Numbered from the stretch's first letter, positions 10,993-21,659 are shown. The stretch: 64,000 bases of DNA from Streblospio benedicti (GCA_019095985.1 JAGTTF010000197.1:292446-356445); one strand, 5' to 3'. The notes: generated by a model from the sequence alone, not told the origin. Translations and numbers: made by a program.

Positions 10993-11019
10993 AGCACTTC
11001 CAAGTACTCTTTATGCTAT

Positions 11020-11091
11020 GTTAAATGGTCTTATAATGCAGGCGGTCTCTCTATAGAGAGAGGTGGCCGCACTGGGAGGGTGCACTGTAAA
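11020..11091 (+). mobile_element. pogo-like MITE right-end fragment
   Basis: GGTCTTATAATGCAGGCGGT, CTCTATAGAGAGAGGTGG and GGGTGCACTGTA match the right half of the family with decay. Confidence 0.5.
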
Positions 11092-11574
11092 TCCTGCATG
11101 GTGGGAGAGCCCGGGGTGGATTTATGGGATTAAAAGCGATGATCCAGAATTAATCCCTCTGGCATTGACGAGCAGGAAGTGAGAATTAACCCGTGAACGC
11201 GCAGCAGCCGAGGGGTTGGGATGTGGATATAGACGGAGAGAGTGTTGACATAGACATATTTTTTTTTGAAGTGTTGTACATAAATTTAAATGAAGTTGAT
11301 AGTTTTGTAGTTCTTTATTGTGCAGAATCTTTGTTACGAATGAAAAAAACATTTAAATCATAATACATATGAAAAGAATACAGTAGAATTGACATAGTAT
11401 ATAATATTCACAGTCTCAACATACATACACAGCGAATGACTGACACTCAACAGAGAGAAGATGGCGGAAATGTCATTCGTGTATTGTCTACAACTGCCTT
11501 TTTTTTCAATAAACAACATGTACTATTTACACTACGTCACACATGACGTCGCTGTAAGGTTAAGCATCACAAGT
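11092..11574. other. Unannotated stretch
   Basis: AT-rich DNA with no recognised exon, RNA gene or repeat. Confidence 0.4.
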
Positions 11575-11790
11575 TCAATGTATTGTTGATTAGGTACATA
11601 GCATATGGTTTCATTTCTACTTGTTTCTAATTATTGCTATTATAGCCAAACACAAACTATCAAAAGAAACTTATTTTATTTGAATTTCCAGTACATATAC
11701 TCCTTATCAAAGATCCAAATACATGTATTTTGATCTTTGATAGTTTGTGTTTGGATATAATACCAATAATTAGAAACAAGAAGAAATTCC
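11575..11790. mobile_element. Repeat H, long foldback with about 53-bp arms
   Basis: Left arm 11611-11664 (TTCTACTTGTTTCTAATTAT ... CAAACACAAACTATCAAA) pairs with 11736-11788 (TTTGATAGTTTGTGTTTGG ... AATTAGAAACAAG) with few mismatches. The outer 11575-11640 segment (TGTTGATTAGGTACATAGCA) recurs reversed at 39442-39520. Confidence 0.75.
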
Positions 11791-12024
11791 GCACAAGTTG
11801 GTGGGTTAGAACAACCCCGGGGTCGGCATGTTCTGACAATATGAAAATTACCCACGCATTTAGCCGTATCTTACAACGCGCTAACAGTTTGTCTACCAAA
11901 TCTCTATACATTACAGTTACAGGATGACGTCGTCCGTAAATATCAATAGGGATGCGTTACGGTATTGTCGTTTACATTTGCTGAATAACACCGCCGACAT
12001 CAGCAGAGTGAGGGTTAAAGCAGA

Positions 12025-12042
12025 CCCCCCCCCCCCCCCCCC
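12025..12042. repeat. Poly-C run (18)
   Basis: Eighteen consecutive C. Similar runs of ten or more recur across the window. Confidence 0.95.
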
Positions 12043-12821
12043 AACAAGCGTCCATAAGCACTTAATCTGACGTGCTCATTGATGTTAGATCTTCCCCGCA
12101 ATTAGATTTCCGCCGCCGCCAAATTGAATCTACGGCTGCTGCTGCCGCTGGGTGTGTGTGTGTGGGTAGGGGGGGGGCAGCGACAGACAGATGTGGACAG
12201 CCTCACGTGGTTTACACATGCCGGCTTTAACCACAGATTATGTGGACTGATATTACGACGTCCAGAAACCATATTGTGTCAAAAGTGTGCTCTGGTTGAG
12301 GGGATTCCCCGTCGCTCTAGCATGATGGCTTTGTTTTATGTTCTTGTTGGCTGTACAAAATCTTGTGGAGACATTTTATTTGACAATGAGCCTTGTAGAG
12401 CTTGAACACGTCTTGATAATATTGATTCTTAAAATTCTCTTTCTTGATTATTGTAACTGTCAGCCAAAAAGAACATAAAACAAAAACTATCGTGACACCA
12501 AGTGCTGTGAACCAAGTGTACAGTGGATTTTAAATATGATATGTAGCATTCCTGGGCAGCACCGTAGCTCTGTATGGTCTATGATGACATTGATGTATTA
12601 AGCTGGCCTTCTATGTCTATATGGTCCCCGTTTTCTGCAGGGCGCTGTGTGCTGAATGTATAGAATCCTTGGCGCAACTAACTTGTAGTGGCACACACGT
12701 CCATCTTCTCAGCTCCACGTCATATGCAGTCAGAGTCATAGTGTTATATTTCCAATTCGGCTCCTCTAGTGTACAATCACCAGTTGTGTACAATGGTTCG
12801 GATTAGCTTACAGACTACATA
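12043..12821. other. GC/CCG patch then unannotated stretch
   Basis: 12085-12150 has CCCCGCAATTAGATTTCCGC, CGCCGCC and CTGCTGCTGCCGCTG, resembling the CCG/ATTA blocks elsewhere. A 93-codon ORF follows that matches nothing known. The rest is ordinary. Confidence 0.35.
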
Positions 12822-13009
12822 CACTAGAACCTCCAATCAAGACTACCTCTATATTCACACCACTTCTGTAATAGAACCGTTTTTCGTGGTCACAAAATTG
12901 CCAAACCTTCATAAACTGACCAAAATGAGCCTGCTTATTAAAGACCACCTCTCCATTGAGACCACTTGTGGTCAGTCACGCAGGTGGTCTTGATAGAGAG
13001 GTTCTATAG
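12822..13009 (-). mobile_element. pogo-like MITE, minus orientation
   Basis: CACTAGAACCTCCAATCAAG at the left and GATAGAGAGGTTCTATAG at the right, with CATAAACTGACCAAAATGAG and GACCACCTCTCCATTGAG inside. Confidence 0.75.
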
Positions 13010-15038
13010 CTACTGTACTAGTTGACTAGATACCAAGAATACAGCAATGGGTTTAGCACCGTTATACACATCTAACGTTCGTCACAATTCACATGATATG
13101 AACAACTTTATTCATTCTGTGTCATCTCCACTCACATGCACAACCGCAATGCTGGATGTGCAATTCGTGTGCAATCAACAGCTTTATTTGGATTAGCATA
13201 AAGACTGTATACTGCTATAACTAAGTGTTCAACTAGTTGAAGACTACATGAGCAGCATCAACCCGCAATATACACAATGTATCCGAGATGGTTATCATGT
13301 CTCTTTCTGTTGTTGGAGACCTGATTTGGAAATTTAGAAGAAACAATAAAATGGGTTCATAACAATAATTAGGATTAATTTCCCAGTTAAGTCTCCAACA
13401 CAGAAAAAGAAGCAATGGCTGACTGTGAGACAGAAGCACCTGGCAACCCGGCGTGAGTTATTGATCATGCATTTGAGTAAAGTGAGTAATGTGTGATGTA
13501 CCCACACTATAGCCCCCGTTATATCAGTTAGTGCACACAGCTCCTGTATAGAGACCTGACTTCTTTGCACCTGGCTGTCATCTACCATGCGTGTCTGTGA
13601 CAGATGGTAGCTAGAGATAGGTTCGTGAAGAGGAAAGAAAAATCGAACCAGGAAAAGAAAAAGCCTGGCTGTTAAAAACTGAAGAAGACAGGTAAGGTGG
13701 CCCAATCAGTGGCCATGTCCATTGGTAGGCTGTTAGAGAGTATTACGGTTGATGGATGGAATGATTTCCTATAATAGTCGAAAAATCAGTGCTGAGGCCC
13801 TCCATGCTGCCCACACAGTCCCCCTGCCAGCAAAGGCTGATCCACCCCCACCTCTATCCACCTGATCACCTCATGTTCAGTAGATGTTTGCATATCAGCC
13901 TCTATCGCGCGTACAAACCAAACGTCAGACGTACTGCAATACAGCATCCAGTGATTATACATTTTTATCTATATGCATTATCTTGACAAATCGCATTTTC
14001 TCGCATGCTCTGACCATTAACATATCCCCAACCTATGAATTGAAATAAATTTAATAATGTTTAAAATCTATTTCCAATGAGACACTAGTGGAGAGGTGAG
14101 TTTCAGACAATGTGACGAAACCTGTGACAAAACCTTAATTTGCGGAATAACGTACAGGCTTTGACTTTTGGGACCAGCACATTTGAATCCAGCAGACAAT
14201 TTTACATAAGAAACAATCCATAAACCTTGAGCACTCAAAAGTACCTTTTATGTCACCATCTCAGGGACTATACAACGCGCGTCCCACGTTGTGCACGCAG
14301 TTATAATCTGAACAAACCCCTCAGACCCTTCAAGAGCGTTCCCATTTTACCAGAAACACCGGATATGGTGCTATTCAGCCCCTTCTACCAAGTACTGCAT
14401 TCACACGTAACTGTAGATACTGTAATACTGGATATACGCAGAGCGTAAGAGAGGTCGCCGTATACCGACGATGGCAAGGGCTGTTATACGATGAGTGTAC
14501 TGCAGTTACGATCTGAGCACAATACCTCGTGCTGAGCTCTTAATATGCACATAAATAGACTAAAGCCTGTTCAATACTGAGCTGTATGGCTGGCATAATA
14601 ACAATGGCATTAACATCACCAAATGTATCTATGAGTTCATCATAATAGTATATTTCGTGTAGTTAATCAGACAGGTAATTTTGTTAGAGCACTAGCTAGG
14701 TCCCAAAATGGAAAGCTTTGAAAGCTTTATGCTTCGATGACTGCTTGTAATTTAGAATTTAGTGTCAGTTTCAGAAATCAATTTCTGAAGCGTCATAATT
14801 CCAAGAAGGGACTCTTGATACCCTCTTTAAACTGTCATTGTCGCTTTTGACGAATTGCACACTCAAATGTTTTACCGTGTGCAATGACCACCCAGTGTTC
14901 TGTTAGTGACCAGTCTCACCCCACCACCCCTGCAGGCCCCTATTTATCACCGCTACACTGATACAGTTTATTGGCACTGCCGAATTTACAGCTTTTCTGT
15001 CAGATTTTATGTGGGGACGCATTAGTAGAGACGTTCAT

Positions 15039-15040
<2 letters not shown>
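13010..15040. other. Long unannotated stretch with one foldback
   Basis: Contains an imperfect foldback at 13304-13405: the arms TTTCTGTTGTTGGAGAC and GTCTCCAACACAGAAA, continued by GGAAATT and AATTTCC. A 123-codon minus-strand ORF crosses the foldback and resembles no family. No other feature is recognised. Confidence 0.5.

Positions 15041-15125
<85 letters not shown>
15041..15125. repeat. (CTG)28 microsatellite
   Basis: Uninterrupted CTG/GCT trinucleotide tract of 85 bp. Confidence 0.95.
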
Positions 15126-15127
<2 letters not shown>

Positions 15128-15307
15128 ATATTAGTTATTGCCATATTTGATTGACAGTCATCAGTGAGGCTCAGTTATTTTAAACGAAGTGGGCCAGAAC
15201 CCAGCAGTACTGCTGGTAAAGGTTCAGCTGGCGAGATGACAAGGGATAGGGACAGAACTTCAAGTATCTATAGATACTGGCCCAGTATGTACATGGCGAT
15301 AAATGTA

Positions 15308-15455
15308 TGGGGAGTTAGCGTAATGGTAACGTGTCTGCCCATACATACTGTATATGACCAGTCTGTTGTGTGCAGAAGATCGTGAGTTCGATTCCAGGAC
15401 TTTGTAAAGCTTTACCTGAATTCTTTCACATTATTAGTAATGATGTGAACATCGA
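15308..15455 (+). mobile_element. tRNA-derived SINE C
   Basis: A-box-like GGGGAGTTAGCGTAATGGTA and B-box CGTGAGTTCGATTCCAGG, followed by the body AAAGCTTTACCTGAATTC. The same architecture occurs at 50434, 28760 and 29508. It is not a functional tRNA because the acceptor stem does not close. Confidence 0.75.
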
Positions 15456-15504
15456 ACGCTGTGGTGTGATTCGCTCTACACACAATGTACACACTGTATT
15501 GATT

Positions 15505-15667
15505 CATATTCACCAGCATTTGTTTTCCCTAAATCACCAGTCACCAATAGATTTCATTGTCTTTCACCAATCCCATCACATTTCAAGCACTTAAATACAC
15601 ACAGTTCACAATTCACGCTCAAGATTTAGGGCAAACCACCAACCAGATTTTTTTCTATATGACCCCC
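15505..15667 (-). mobile_element. MITE family B copy
   Basis: TCACCAGCATTTGTTTTCCC, AAATCACCAGTCACCAATAG, CAATTCACG-like and CAAGATTTAGGGCAAACCAC match the copies at 7369 and 21433. It ends in CTATATGACCC. Confidence 0.75.
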
Positions 15668-15919
15668 TCTGTATAACAACATAAATCTGTTAACACTGAG
15701 CTGACATAATACTGGTATTAACATCACCAAGTGTATCTATAAGTTCATCATACTCACATTTGCATACGATATGCCGTGTGTGCGCTACTGTGCACTTTAT
15801 AAACCTCAGCACAAAGAGAACAGGAGACTCACAACCAATATGCAGTGCTCACCGGACCGGCTCATCATATTGACATTCAGTGTTCATATTTACATCACAT
15901 CTACATACACTCTCGGCGT

Positions 15920-16000
15920 ATTGACGCATGGCGTAATTACGTAACGTAATAACGTAACGTAATAACGTAAAACGTAACGTAAAACGTGATAGCGTAATCA
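15920..16000. repeat. ACGT-word block with tandem AACGTAAT units
   Basis: AATTACGTAACGTAATAACG and then AACGTAACGTAAAACGTGAT. The words match those at 18213 and 22256. Confidence 0.7.
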
Positions 16001-16149
16001 GGCATAATGAAGCGTGGTCAAAGTGTACGTAATCTGAGAACCAATCTGTCACTCACACAATGCTATACATAACTCTCTCCAATCCAGCACTGAGATTAAG
16101 TCCCAGGAAGTGATGATGACCAAGGAGGTTGTGGGGCATCAAACGCCCA

Positions 16150-16430
16150 TAGCGGCCGGGCAGCTGTCGGCAGGACGGGCCGGGGCGGGGGCGAGAGAGA
16201 GACGGATGGGAGGGATGAGGGTCAAGGAGGGAATTTATTGTGTTGTTGTGTGTTGGCTGGGGGAGTGGGAGGGGGGCGAGTGATATTGGGGATGGGGGTC
16301 GACAGTGAATTTATTGTGTTGTGTGTGTGTGCTGGGGGTGGAGAGTGATCGTATAGGCAGGATGGACGGACGGGAGTGAATTTATTGTGTTGTGGGGGGG
16401 GGGGGGGGGGGGTCGTATAGGCCGCTCGGA
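16150..16430. repeat. Three tandem units of about 70-76 bp, GC-rich and purine-rich
   Basis: GAATTTATTGTGTTG recurs at about 16231, 16307 and 16377, each preceded by GGA/GGG-rich sequence and followed by GCTGGGGG or a poly-G run. The third copy ends in about 18 G. Confidence 0.7.
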
Positions 16431-16734
16431 TAGGGATTGTATTGATCCATGCAAAACTGTTGTAACGCTGGATCCCGGGCTCGTGTGAATCTAGTGGATA
16501 TTGATTTCAGTTGTACTATTCTACATAATGCTGGGTGCTAGATCAATATGCACAGTATGCTGATCAGATGCTATCAAAGTAACTAAAAGTAACTAAAAGG
16601 TGCTGGAGACGCCAGGTCTAAGATGTGACACGCATGGAATAACTACCATGCAAACTATACACCACCCCTGACTATGTAGAGACCACCCCCATGGTAAGAC
16701 CATTTCTCATCAGTCTCAAGTCTCTATACAGAGC
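16431..16734. other. Unannotated, grading into minisatellite
   Basis: Two adjacent AGTAACTAAAAG words near 16579. From 16676 the sequence is decayed pogo-like MITE (CATTTCTCATCAGTCTCAAG). Confidence 0.4.
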
Positions 16735-16866
16735 CCACCTCTATACAGAGACCACCTCTATACGGAGACCACATCTATACAGAGACCACCTCTATACAGA
16801 GACCACCTCTATACAGAGACCACCTCTATACAGAGACCACCCCTATAATTAAGACCACCTCTATAG
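16735..16866. repeat. 17-bp minisatellite from pogo-like MITE, second locus
   Basis: Six in-phase 17-bp units CCACCTCTATACAGAGA (16735-16836) plus degenerate units to 16866. The array is split by the CATAGGCAG MITE and resumes at 16997. Confidence 0.9.
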
Positions 16867-16868
16867 AG

Positions 16869-16996
16869 CATAGGCAGATCCAGGTTTTAGGAAAGGGGGG
16901 GCACTTAAGGAATTTCATGAAAAACCCAATGAAAATGAAGTATTTTGGTGAGAAACTGGGGGGGGCGCCCCCTGCGACCCCCTGGATCTGCCTATG
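16869..16996 (-). mobile_element. CATAGGCAG-end MITE, short form, nested in minisatellite
   Basis: Ends CATAGGCAGATCCAG and CTGGATCTGCCTATG are perfect inverted repeats. The centre has ATGAAAATGAAGTATTTTGG, the inverse of the word in the 4462 and 54069 copies. The flanks TAGAG and CAGAG are an imperfect 5-bp target duplication within the array. Confidence 0.85.
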
Positions 16997-16999
16997 CAG

Positions 17000-17439
17000 A
17001 GACCACCTCTGTGATGAGATCACTGTAAAGACTAGCCGAGAGATCTCTCCCGCGTCCTGTTCCCGTGACATCACATTATGCCCCCCCGTGACCCGCCGAC
17101 CCGCGCCGGAGCCAATTCATTTGTGTTGGGGAAGCGCCTGACGGGAATACGACGCCAGGGGACAACGCTTAATTAGCTACATCACGAGGAGAGCAGACTT
17201 CAAGAGCTTGTGGACTAATACTCTTTAGACCAGTAAATGACAATATGACATATATGACATATTATGATCTTGAGATGCAATGTTTATTTCTCAGTGCCCG
17301 GTACGTGAATGAATCAAGACTATGTACAACAATGCAATAACCGTTCCAACTGCAGTACATTCACAAGTACAATGTATACTCAGCAAGTATCATGACCGAC
17401 AGTGTGAGCTTTGACCCATGTACATTACAGCACGCATAA
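17000..17439. other. Unannotated stretch
   Basis: After the array remnant (to about 17025) there is a short CpG-rich patch (17055-17130). The rest is ordinary DNA. Confidence 0.4.
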
Positions 17440-17565
17440 AATGTAAATGTTTTTAGTCATGATCCAAGTATTCTGCTCTCATGACTTTACGTTTTCCACC
17501 AGGTCATTGGCAGCATCCTTGTCAGACTATAACTTTGTCAACTCCCCGGCATACAACACATTGTT
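17440..17565 (-). mobile_element. SINE A fragment (tail and body)
   Basis: Reversed tail CATGACTTTACGTTTTCCAC, CAGGTCATTGGCAGCATCC and CAACTCCCCGG match the minus-strand copies at 18435 and 33470. The tRNA head is missing. Confidence 0.7.
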
Positions 17566-17827
17566 CCCATTTCATGTTTGGAAGCTATGTTTGACTACTC
17601 ACTAGACTTATATATTATACATGCTACCAAAATAAATCAAACCCACCCAACAAATTTTCCGTCAGAACGGATATTCCCATGAAAAGTGACATCGTTTGGT
17701 GCGGAATTGGCAATTCATTAGTCAGAAACCATGGCACAATAGCTCAGATTCTGGTAGACAACGTAAGATTGCCAAGTTATCGTCCCAAAAATGTGCCTTT
17801 TCTAGATATATATGTGTGTATGCTTGG
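17566..17827. other. Unannotated; part of a local duplication
   Basis: GGCACAATAGCTCAGATTCT and ACAACGTAAGATTGCCAA (about 17730-17780) recur at about 18008-18055 with the following TCGTCCCAAAA. The second copy lies beyond the SINE B insertion. Confidence 0.55.
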
Positions 17828-17945
17828 GATGATATTATCATTCTGGTCTCACAACTTTGGGGTTCTGAGTTCGAGTCCTGTTAGTCAAATGGAAGCTTAC
17901 AGTTGTAAAACCTGTCTTCAGCTATATATATCGTTTGTAGAAATA
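17828..17945 (+). mobile_element. tRNA-derived SINE B
   Basis: ATTATCATTCTGGTCTCACA, TTGGGGTTCTGAGTTCGAGT (B box), then CAAATGGAAGCTTACAGTTG, TAAAACCTGTCTTCAGCTAT and AGAAATATGC. Same family as 44806 and 53825. Confidence 0.75.
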
Positions 17946-18168
17946 TGCATGCTAAAAAGATATGAGAAAAAGACAAGCTTGAAAATCTCCCTTTTCAGGG
18001 TTTTCGGCATGGTACAATAGCTCAGATTCTGGTTTACAACGTAAGATAGCCAACTTTTCGTCCCAAAATTGTCCTTTTCATGGGTTTCGGCATCTCGGCG
18101 ACTCACCTGATAAATGAGCGTGCTCATTAGGAAGCGGTGACAGGCGGAGCACTCACCCGACATTACTC

Positions 18169-18375
18169 AAACCTCACAGTCAGCGCTCTGTCGATGGGAA
18201 CACTCAACCTGGACGTTACGTTATTACGTTACACGTTCCACGTTACGTTTTACATTTAACGTTCCTTTAGTGTTACGTTTTACGTCATAGTGTCATGTAA
18301 AGCCTCCTCACAGCATTACTAAAACCTCACAGTCCACGCTCTGTCGATGGGAGCCTCAACTTGGGCTGATGATCG
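18169..18375. repeat. Local duplication around an ACGT-word element
   Basis: AACCTCACAGTC...GCTCTGTCGATGGGA occurs at 18169 and 18322, with a decayed third copy at 18860. Between the first two lies 18213-18290, an ACGT-word block (GTTACGTTATTACGTTACAC, GTTCCACGTTACGTTTTACA) that is the reverse complement of 22256-22345. Confidence 0.7.
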
Positions 18376-18434
18376 CATACTGTAAATGTAGATGTGCTTA
18401 TTCACAATCCCAATTCACAGTCTATCGTTGTGCT

Positions 18435-18690
18435 CCACTAGTGACTTTACATCTACACCAGGTCATTGGCAGAATCTTATGTCATAGTGTATATCTTTCT
18501 CAACTCCCCGGGGAGCATACAGCGTATAGCGGCATGCTAATAGCTCGCATTAACGTTCACTCGCCAGGCTTGTATCTATTTAACATGTAGGTACCACGGG
18601 GCAGTGTGCAACCAGTTTAAAGGTTAGTAGGGGTAAGATTCGAACCCACAATCTTCTGGTCACGAGTACAACTATCCATGCGGCCATGGA
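18435..18690 (-). mobile_element. SINE A, near full length, minus strand
   Basis: Tail GACTTTACATCTACACCAGG, body CTCAACTCCCCGGGGAGCAT and CATGTAGGTACCACGGGGCA, then reversed B box ATTCGAACCCACAATC and reversed A box CATGCGGCCATGGAAG. Confidence 0.8.
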
Positions 18691-19012
18691 AGTACAGTCT
18701 CTCTTGTAGGATACTCCGAAGTATGTTGAGACCTCCAGTAGCTCTGGGAAAGTTGTCTTCTTTTAGATATTTTTTAAAGCTGGTCTAACTATGAGAATTG
18801 GTGTTCTTATAGAATTGGTCTTTGTATAGAGGTGTTCAACATACAGATACCCTCCCCTAGCTCTATCGATGGGACACTCAGCCTTGGGTGATGATTGCCT
18901 CTCTTGTGGACCACCCCTCTAGGGATGCCATCAAGCGGTGTCAATATGGAGCTTTGCAGAATTCTCCATGAACCCTTGGGATCATCTTCTTATAGAACTA
19001 TAATATCTAGTG
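18691..19012. other. Decayed pogo-like MITE material
   Basis: GAGACCTCCAGTAGCTCTGG and TATAGAATTGGTCTTTGTAT recall the family but no end is intact. A third copy of the TCGATGGGACACTCA phrase sits near 18865. Confidence 0.4.
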
Positions 19013-19090
19013 CTCTTCGTTAGTACAGTGGTTAGCGCGCACGACCAACAAACAGGAGCTTCCTGCGTCGTGAGTTCGCGCCCCGGCCTC
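19013..19090 (+). mobile_element. tRNA-Asp/Glu-like SINE head or tRNA relic
   Basis: TCTTCGTTAGTACAGTGGTT resembles the 5' half and A box of eukaryotic tRNA-Asp/Glu, and GTGAGTTCGCGCCCCGG the T arm. The acceptor ends do not pair and the middle is too long. I call it a tRNA-derived relic, not a tRNA gene. Confidence 0.5.
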
Positions 19091-19319
19091 GGCAGACTTC
19101 GTGGCGTACTGCCGATTTCCACAGAGCGTGTCGCTGTTGTCGAGTATATCATACACACTCGCCGGTATGTCCACCTACCCGCTTTGCGTCTACTCTCTCT
19201 CCGTGGTCTGGCTCCATTGTTCTCCCATCAGACCTCACAGCCTTATCCCCCACCGTTTTCCGTCCACTCACCACCAACACCGCAAATTACCCGCACAGCC
19301 CCCACAATTTGCACAATTG

Positions 19320-19405
19320 CAATTGAGCCGCCGTCAATACACTTAAGTGGCGCCGCCGCCACCGCCGCCGCCGCCGCTAAATTGATTAGCAGCGACATCA
19401 CTTGA
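19320..19405. promoter_or_regulatory. (CCG)n block with ATTA/TAAGTG sites
   Basis: GCAATTGAGCCGCCGTCAAT, ACACTTAAGTGGCGCC (TTAAGTG is an NK2-type core), then GCCGCCACCGCCGCCGCC and AAATTGATTAGC. GC-rich repeats and homeodomain cores are interleaved as at 21240 and 59765. Confidence 0.3.
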
Positions 19406-19557
19406 GCAAACATCACACACAAGACGCTATGAGGACCCCGGGGGGGGGGGGTGTTATGAATGTGGTCATGGGCTGACAACTGTGGTACAAGACCACGTTT
19501 TGAGTGGTCACGATTGTTAGTGTGTTAGTGAGGCCTCGTGTATGGCTCGTGGAGTGG

Positions 19558-19620
19558 GTGAGGTCACGCACACGGCACGTGAGGTCACGCACATGGCACG
19601 TGAGGTCATGCACACTGCAC
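19558..19620. promoter_or_regulatory. Three tandem 21-bp units with AGGTCA and CACGTG
   Basis: Units start at 19558, 19579 and 19600, each GTGAGGTCACGCACAC-GGCAC or a close variant. Every unit carries a nuclear-receptor half-site AGGTCA, and each junction makes an E-box CACGTG. Binding is inferred from motif only. Confidence 0.4.
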
Positions 19621-19650
19621 GTGTGTGTGCCGTTTTGAGTCTTTATGAAG

Positions 19651-19755
19651 AGCTACAATAGAGAGGTGGTCTCTGTATGGAGGCTCATTTTTGCTGTTTC
19701 TTGAGTTTTTAGGTGGCTGGTCTTACTATAGAGGTGGTCTCAAGAGATAGGTGGT
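19651..19755 (+). mobile_element. pogo-like MITE fragment
   Basis: AATAGAGAGGTGGTCTCTGT, CTTACTATAGAGGTGGTCTC. Both TIRs are missing. Confidence 0.6.
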
Positions 19756-19847
19756 TGATTTGATTTTGATTTTGATTTTTTTTAGTGACATAGTAAATAC
19801 AATTCATAAAAAAATAACTATGCATACAGTATACCCAGCCCTTCAGG

Positions 19848-19947
19848 NNNNNNNNNNNNNNNNNNNNNNNNNNNNNNNNNNNNNNNNNNNNNNNNNNNNN
19901 NNNNNNNNNNNNNNNNNNNNNNNNNNNNNNNNNNNNNNNNNNNNNNN
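19848..19947. other. Assembly gap, 100 N
   Basis: Exactly 100 N, the usual placeholder for a gap of unknown size. Distances across it are unreliable. Confidence 0.99.
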
Positions 19948-20024
19948 CCCGCTGTGATATGCCGTGGTGCGTGCCAGCAGGCAGTGGGCAAGGCACACAG
20001 GGGAAATAAGAGTAGGTGCGGCTG

Positions 20025-20565
20025 TAAGCCATGCACTATTCATGACGTGGGGGGTCTTCCTTGTTACGTTACGGCCAGCGGTAGGCAGCGATCAGTCCCG
20101 TGGGTAACAGACCTCAGTCTCTCAAAAGACCTTAGGGAACGATCATAAATAATGATACCCGGGGGTCGTCCAAAAAGGTGGGGGGGTCTTCCAACTTTTC
20201 TGATTCCTTTTTTTTGGGGGTCGCTGAACTTTTTTTTTATCACGCTACAGTATTTTTTTTCAAATATTTTCTTTTAGCAATGCAAATGACTATATAGAGG
20301 ACTTTTTCTTTAGTGGGTGGGGTGGGGGAGGTCACTCAACTTTTTAAAATGTTGATGGGTGGGGGTGGGGGGTCGGTTAACTTTTTCTTCGAGCCCTGAA
20401 AATGGACGACCGCCCCGGTATCGTTATTTATGATCGTTCCCTTCTATCTGTTTTACTTGTATTATTACAACAACCTCTCATGCCATACACTATTCATAAC
20501 CAAACGCCGGGTGCCTGTTAGTGTGGCCAGCTGCCAGTTATCGGGGTCCCGTGGGGTAACAGGTG
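20025..20565. repeat. About 80-bp direct repeats flanking a MITE
   Basis: CACTATTCATGACG, GGCCAGCGG, GCAGCGATCAGTCCCGTGGG and TAACAG (20033-20110) correspond to CACTATTCATAACC, GGCCAGCTGCC, TATCGGGGTCCCGTGGGG and TAACAG (20487-20553). The unit is duplicated, and the 307-bp MITE lies between the copies. Confidence 0.5.
20135..20441. mobile_element. 307-bp MITE with about 38-bp TIRs
   Basis: Left end GGGAACGATCATAAATAATG continuing to CGTCCA (20135-20172) is answered by TGGACGACC ... TTATTTATGATCGTTCCC (20403-20441) with a few mismatches. The interior has G-rich runs and TTTTT tracts and no ORF. No convincing target duplication, so the superfamily is undecided. Confidence 0.8.
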
Positions 20566-21079
20566 CTTTAACGTGCGGGGTAGAGCAGAGTTTGGGGAGG
20601 TAAACTATGTTAGTGCTGAGTTTATACTGGAATCAAAAGTCTGAATGCTGATTGCAAATAAGACCGTGATTACTGTAATGATGTCTGTTTCTGTATGTTG
20701 AGCCACAGAGGACAGCAACATTTATTTTGCAGTCATTGTATAGAGCATTAACATGAAATGGACTACAGAGTTGTGTGTACATTTCAAATCTTAGTTTAGA
20801 TATGCTGTTGAGACATAAGAACAGTTGGTTTGAATTTTTCTTCTATTTCTTCTGTGTTAGTTTTCAAAATGGATAAGGTATAATGTGTCTCCAAAAGGTC
20901 TTTATTTTACATGTTTCAACATCAATAGTGTCACTTTTTAAAGTTCAGACATCACCTCTGTTCACACTGTATAATGAGCTGAGTTTCACTGTGCACAGAA
21001 CTCTGTGGATTACAGCAAAGGACTCCACATGGCATGACTCTCTCTCCTAACACACAGGTTTATCAAAGCAAATACTCTT
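20566..21079. other. Unannotated stretch
   Basis: AT-rich, no feature recognised. Confidence 0.4.
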
Positions 21080-21205
21080 GAGACCGTGCTCTCAACAGAG
21101 AGGTGGTATCTTTATAAGGAAGTTAATTTTGGTCACTTCATGAACGTTTGGGACCATGAAAAACGGAAGTGGAGGTGGTCTCATTATAGACGTGGTTTTG
21201 AATAC
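21080..21205 (+). mobile_element. pogo-like MITE, decayed
   Basis: CTCAACAGAGAGGTGGTATC, TTCATGAACGTTTGGGACCA and GGTGGTCTCATTATAGACGT keep the family order without intact ends. Confidence 0.6.
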
Positions 21206-21239
21206 TGACTAGTGAACTGGCACTACACGCAGATATGGC

Positions 21240-21350
21240 TCATACTGACCCGACACCCAGACCGCCGCCGGTGCCGCGTAAACGAGATTAGCGTCGATAA
21301 TCCCGCGAGTGTCGTCACCGCCGCCGCCGTCGCTCTGTGACACGGGGAGG
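21240..21350. promoter_or_regulatory. (CCG)n block with ATTA and GATAATCCC sites
   Basis: GACCGCCGCCGGTGCCGC, then GAGATTAGCGTCGATAATCC (a TAATCC K50-type core) and CACCGCCGCCGCCGTCGC. Dense CpG. Confidence 0.3.
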
Positions 21351-21432
21351 GGGCATTGTAAGAAGTGACACTTGATGCCATGTCACTTTGACTGTGGTTA
21401 TATAGGGGGTCTATAACCTTATGACGAAAATC

Positions 21433-21602
21433 CATTCACCAACATTTTCTTTCCCGAATCACCAGTCACCAATACATTTCATTGTCTTTCACCGATTATA
21501 AGGAATTGTAATTGAGTAGCATTCACGTTTCACACTTAAATACCAATCACGCTCAAGATTTAGGCCAAATCATCGGGATTTTTTTTTTGCTATATGACCC
21601 TC
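21433..21602 (-). mobile_element. MITE family B copy
   Basis: TTCACCAACATTTTCTTTCC, AATCACCAGTCACCAATACA, TGTAATTGAGTAGC, CTCAAGATTTAGGCCAAATC, then TTTTTTTTTGCTATATGACC. About 170 bp. Confidence 0.75.
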
Positions 21603-21659
21603 TTTTAAGACAGCGACAAGTACTCAGAAACAACTGTATATACAGAACAGAAAGAGTAA

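Noticed and set aside
19013-19090. True tRNA-Asp/Glu gene
   Set aside because: Acceptor stem does not close, the anticodon region is too long, and there is no T-run terminator.
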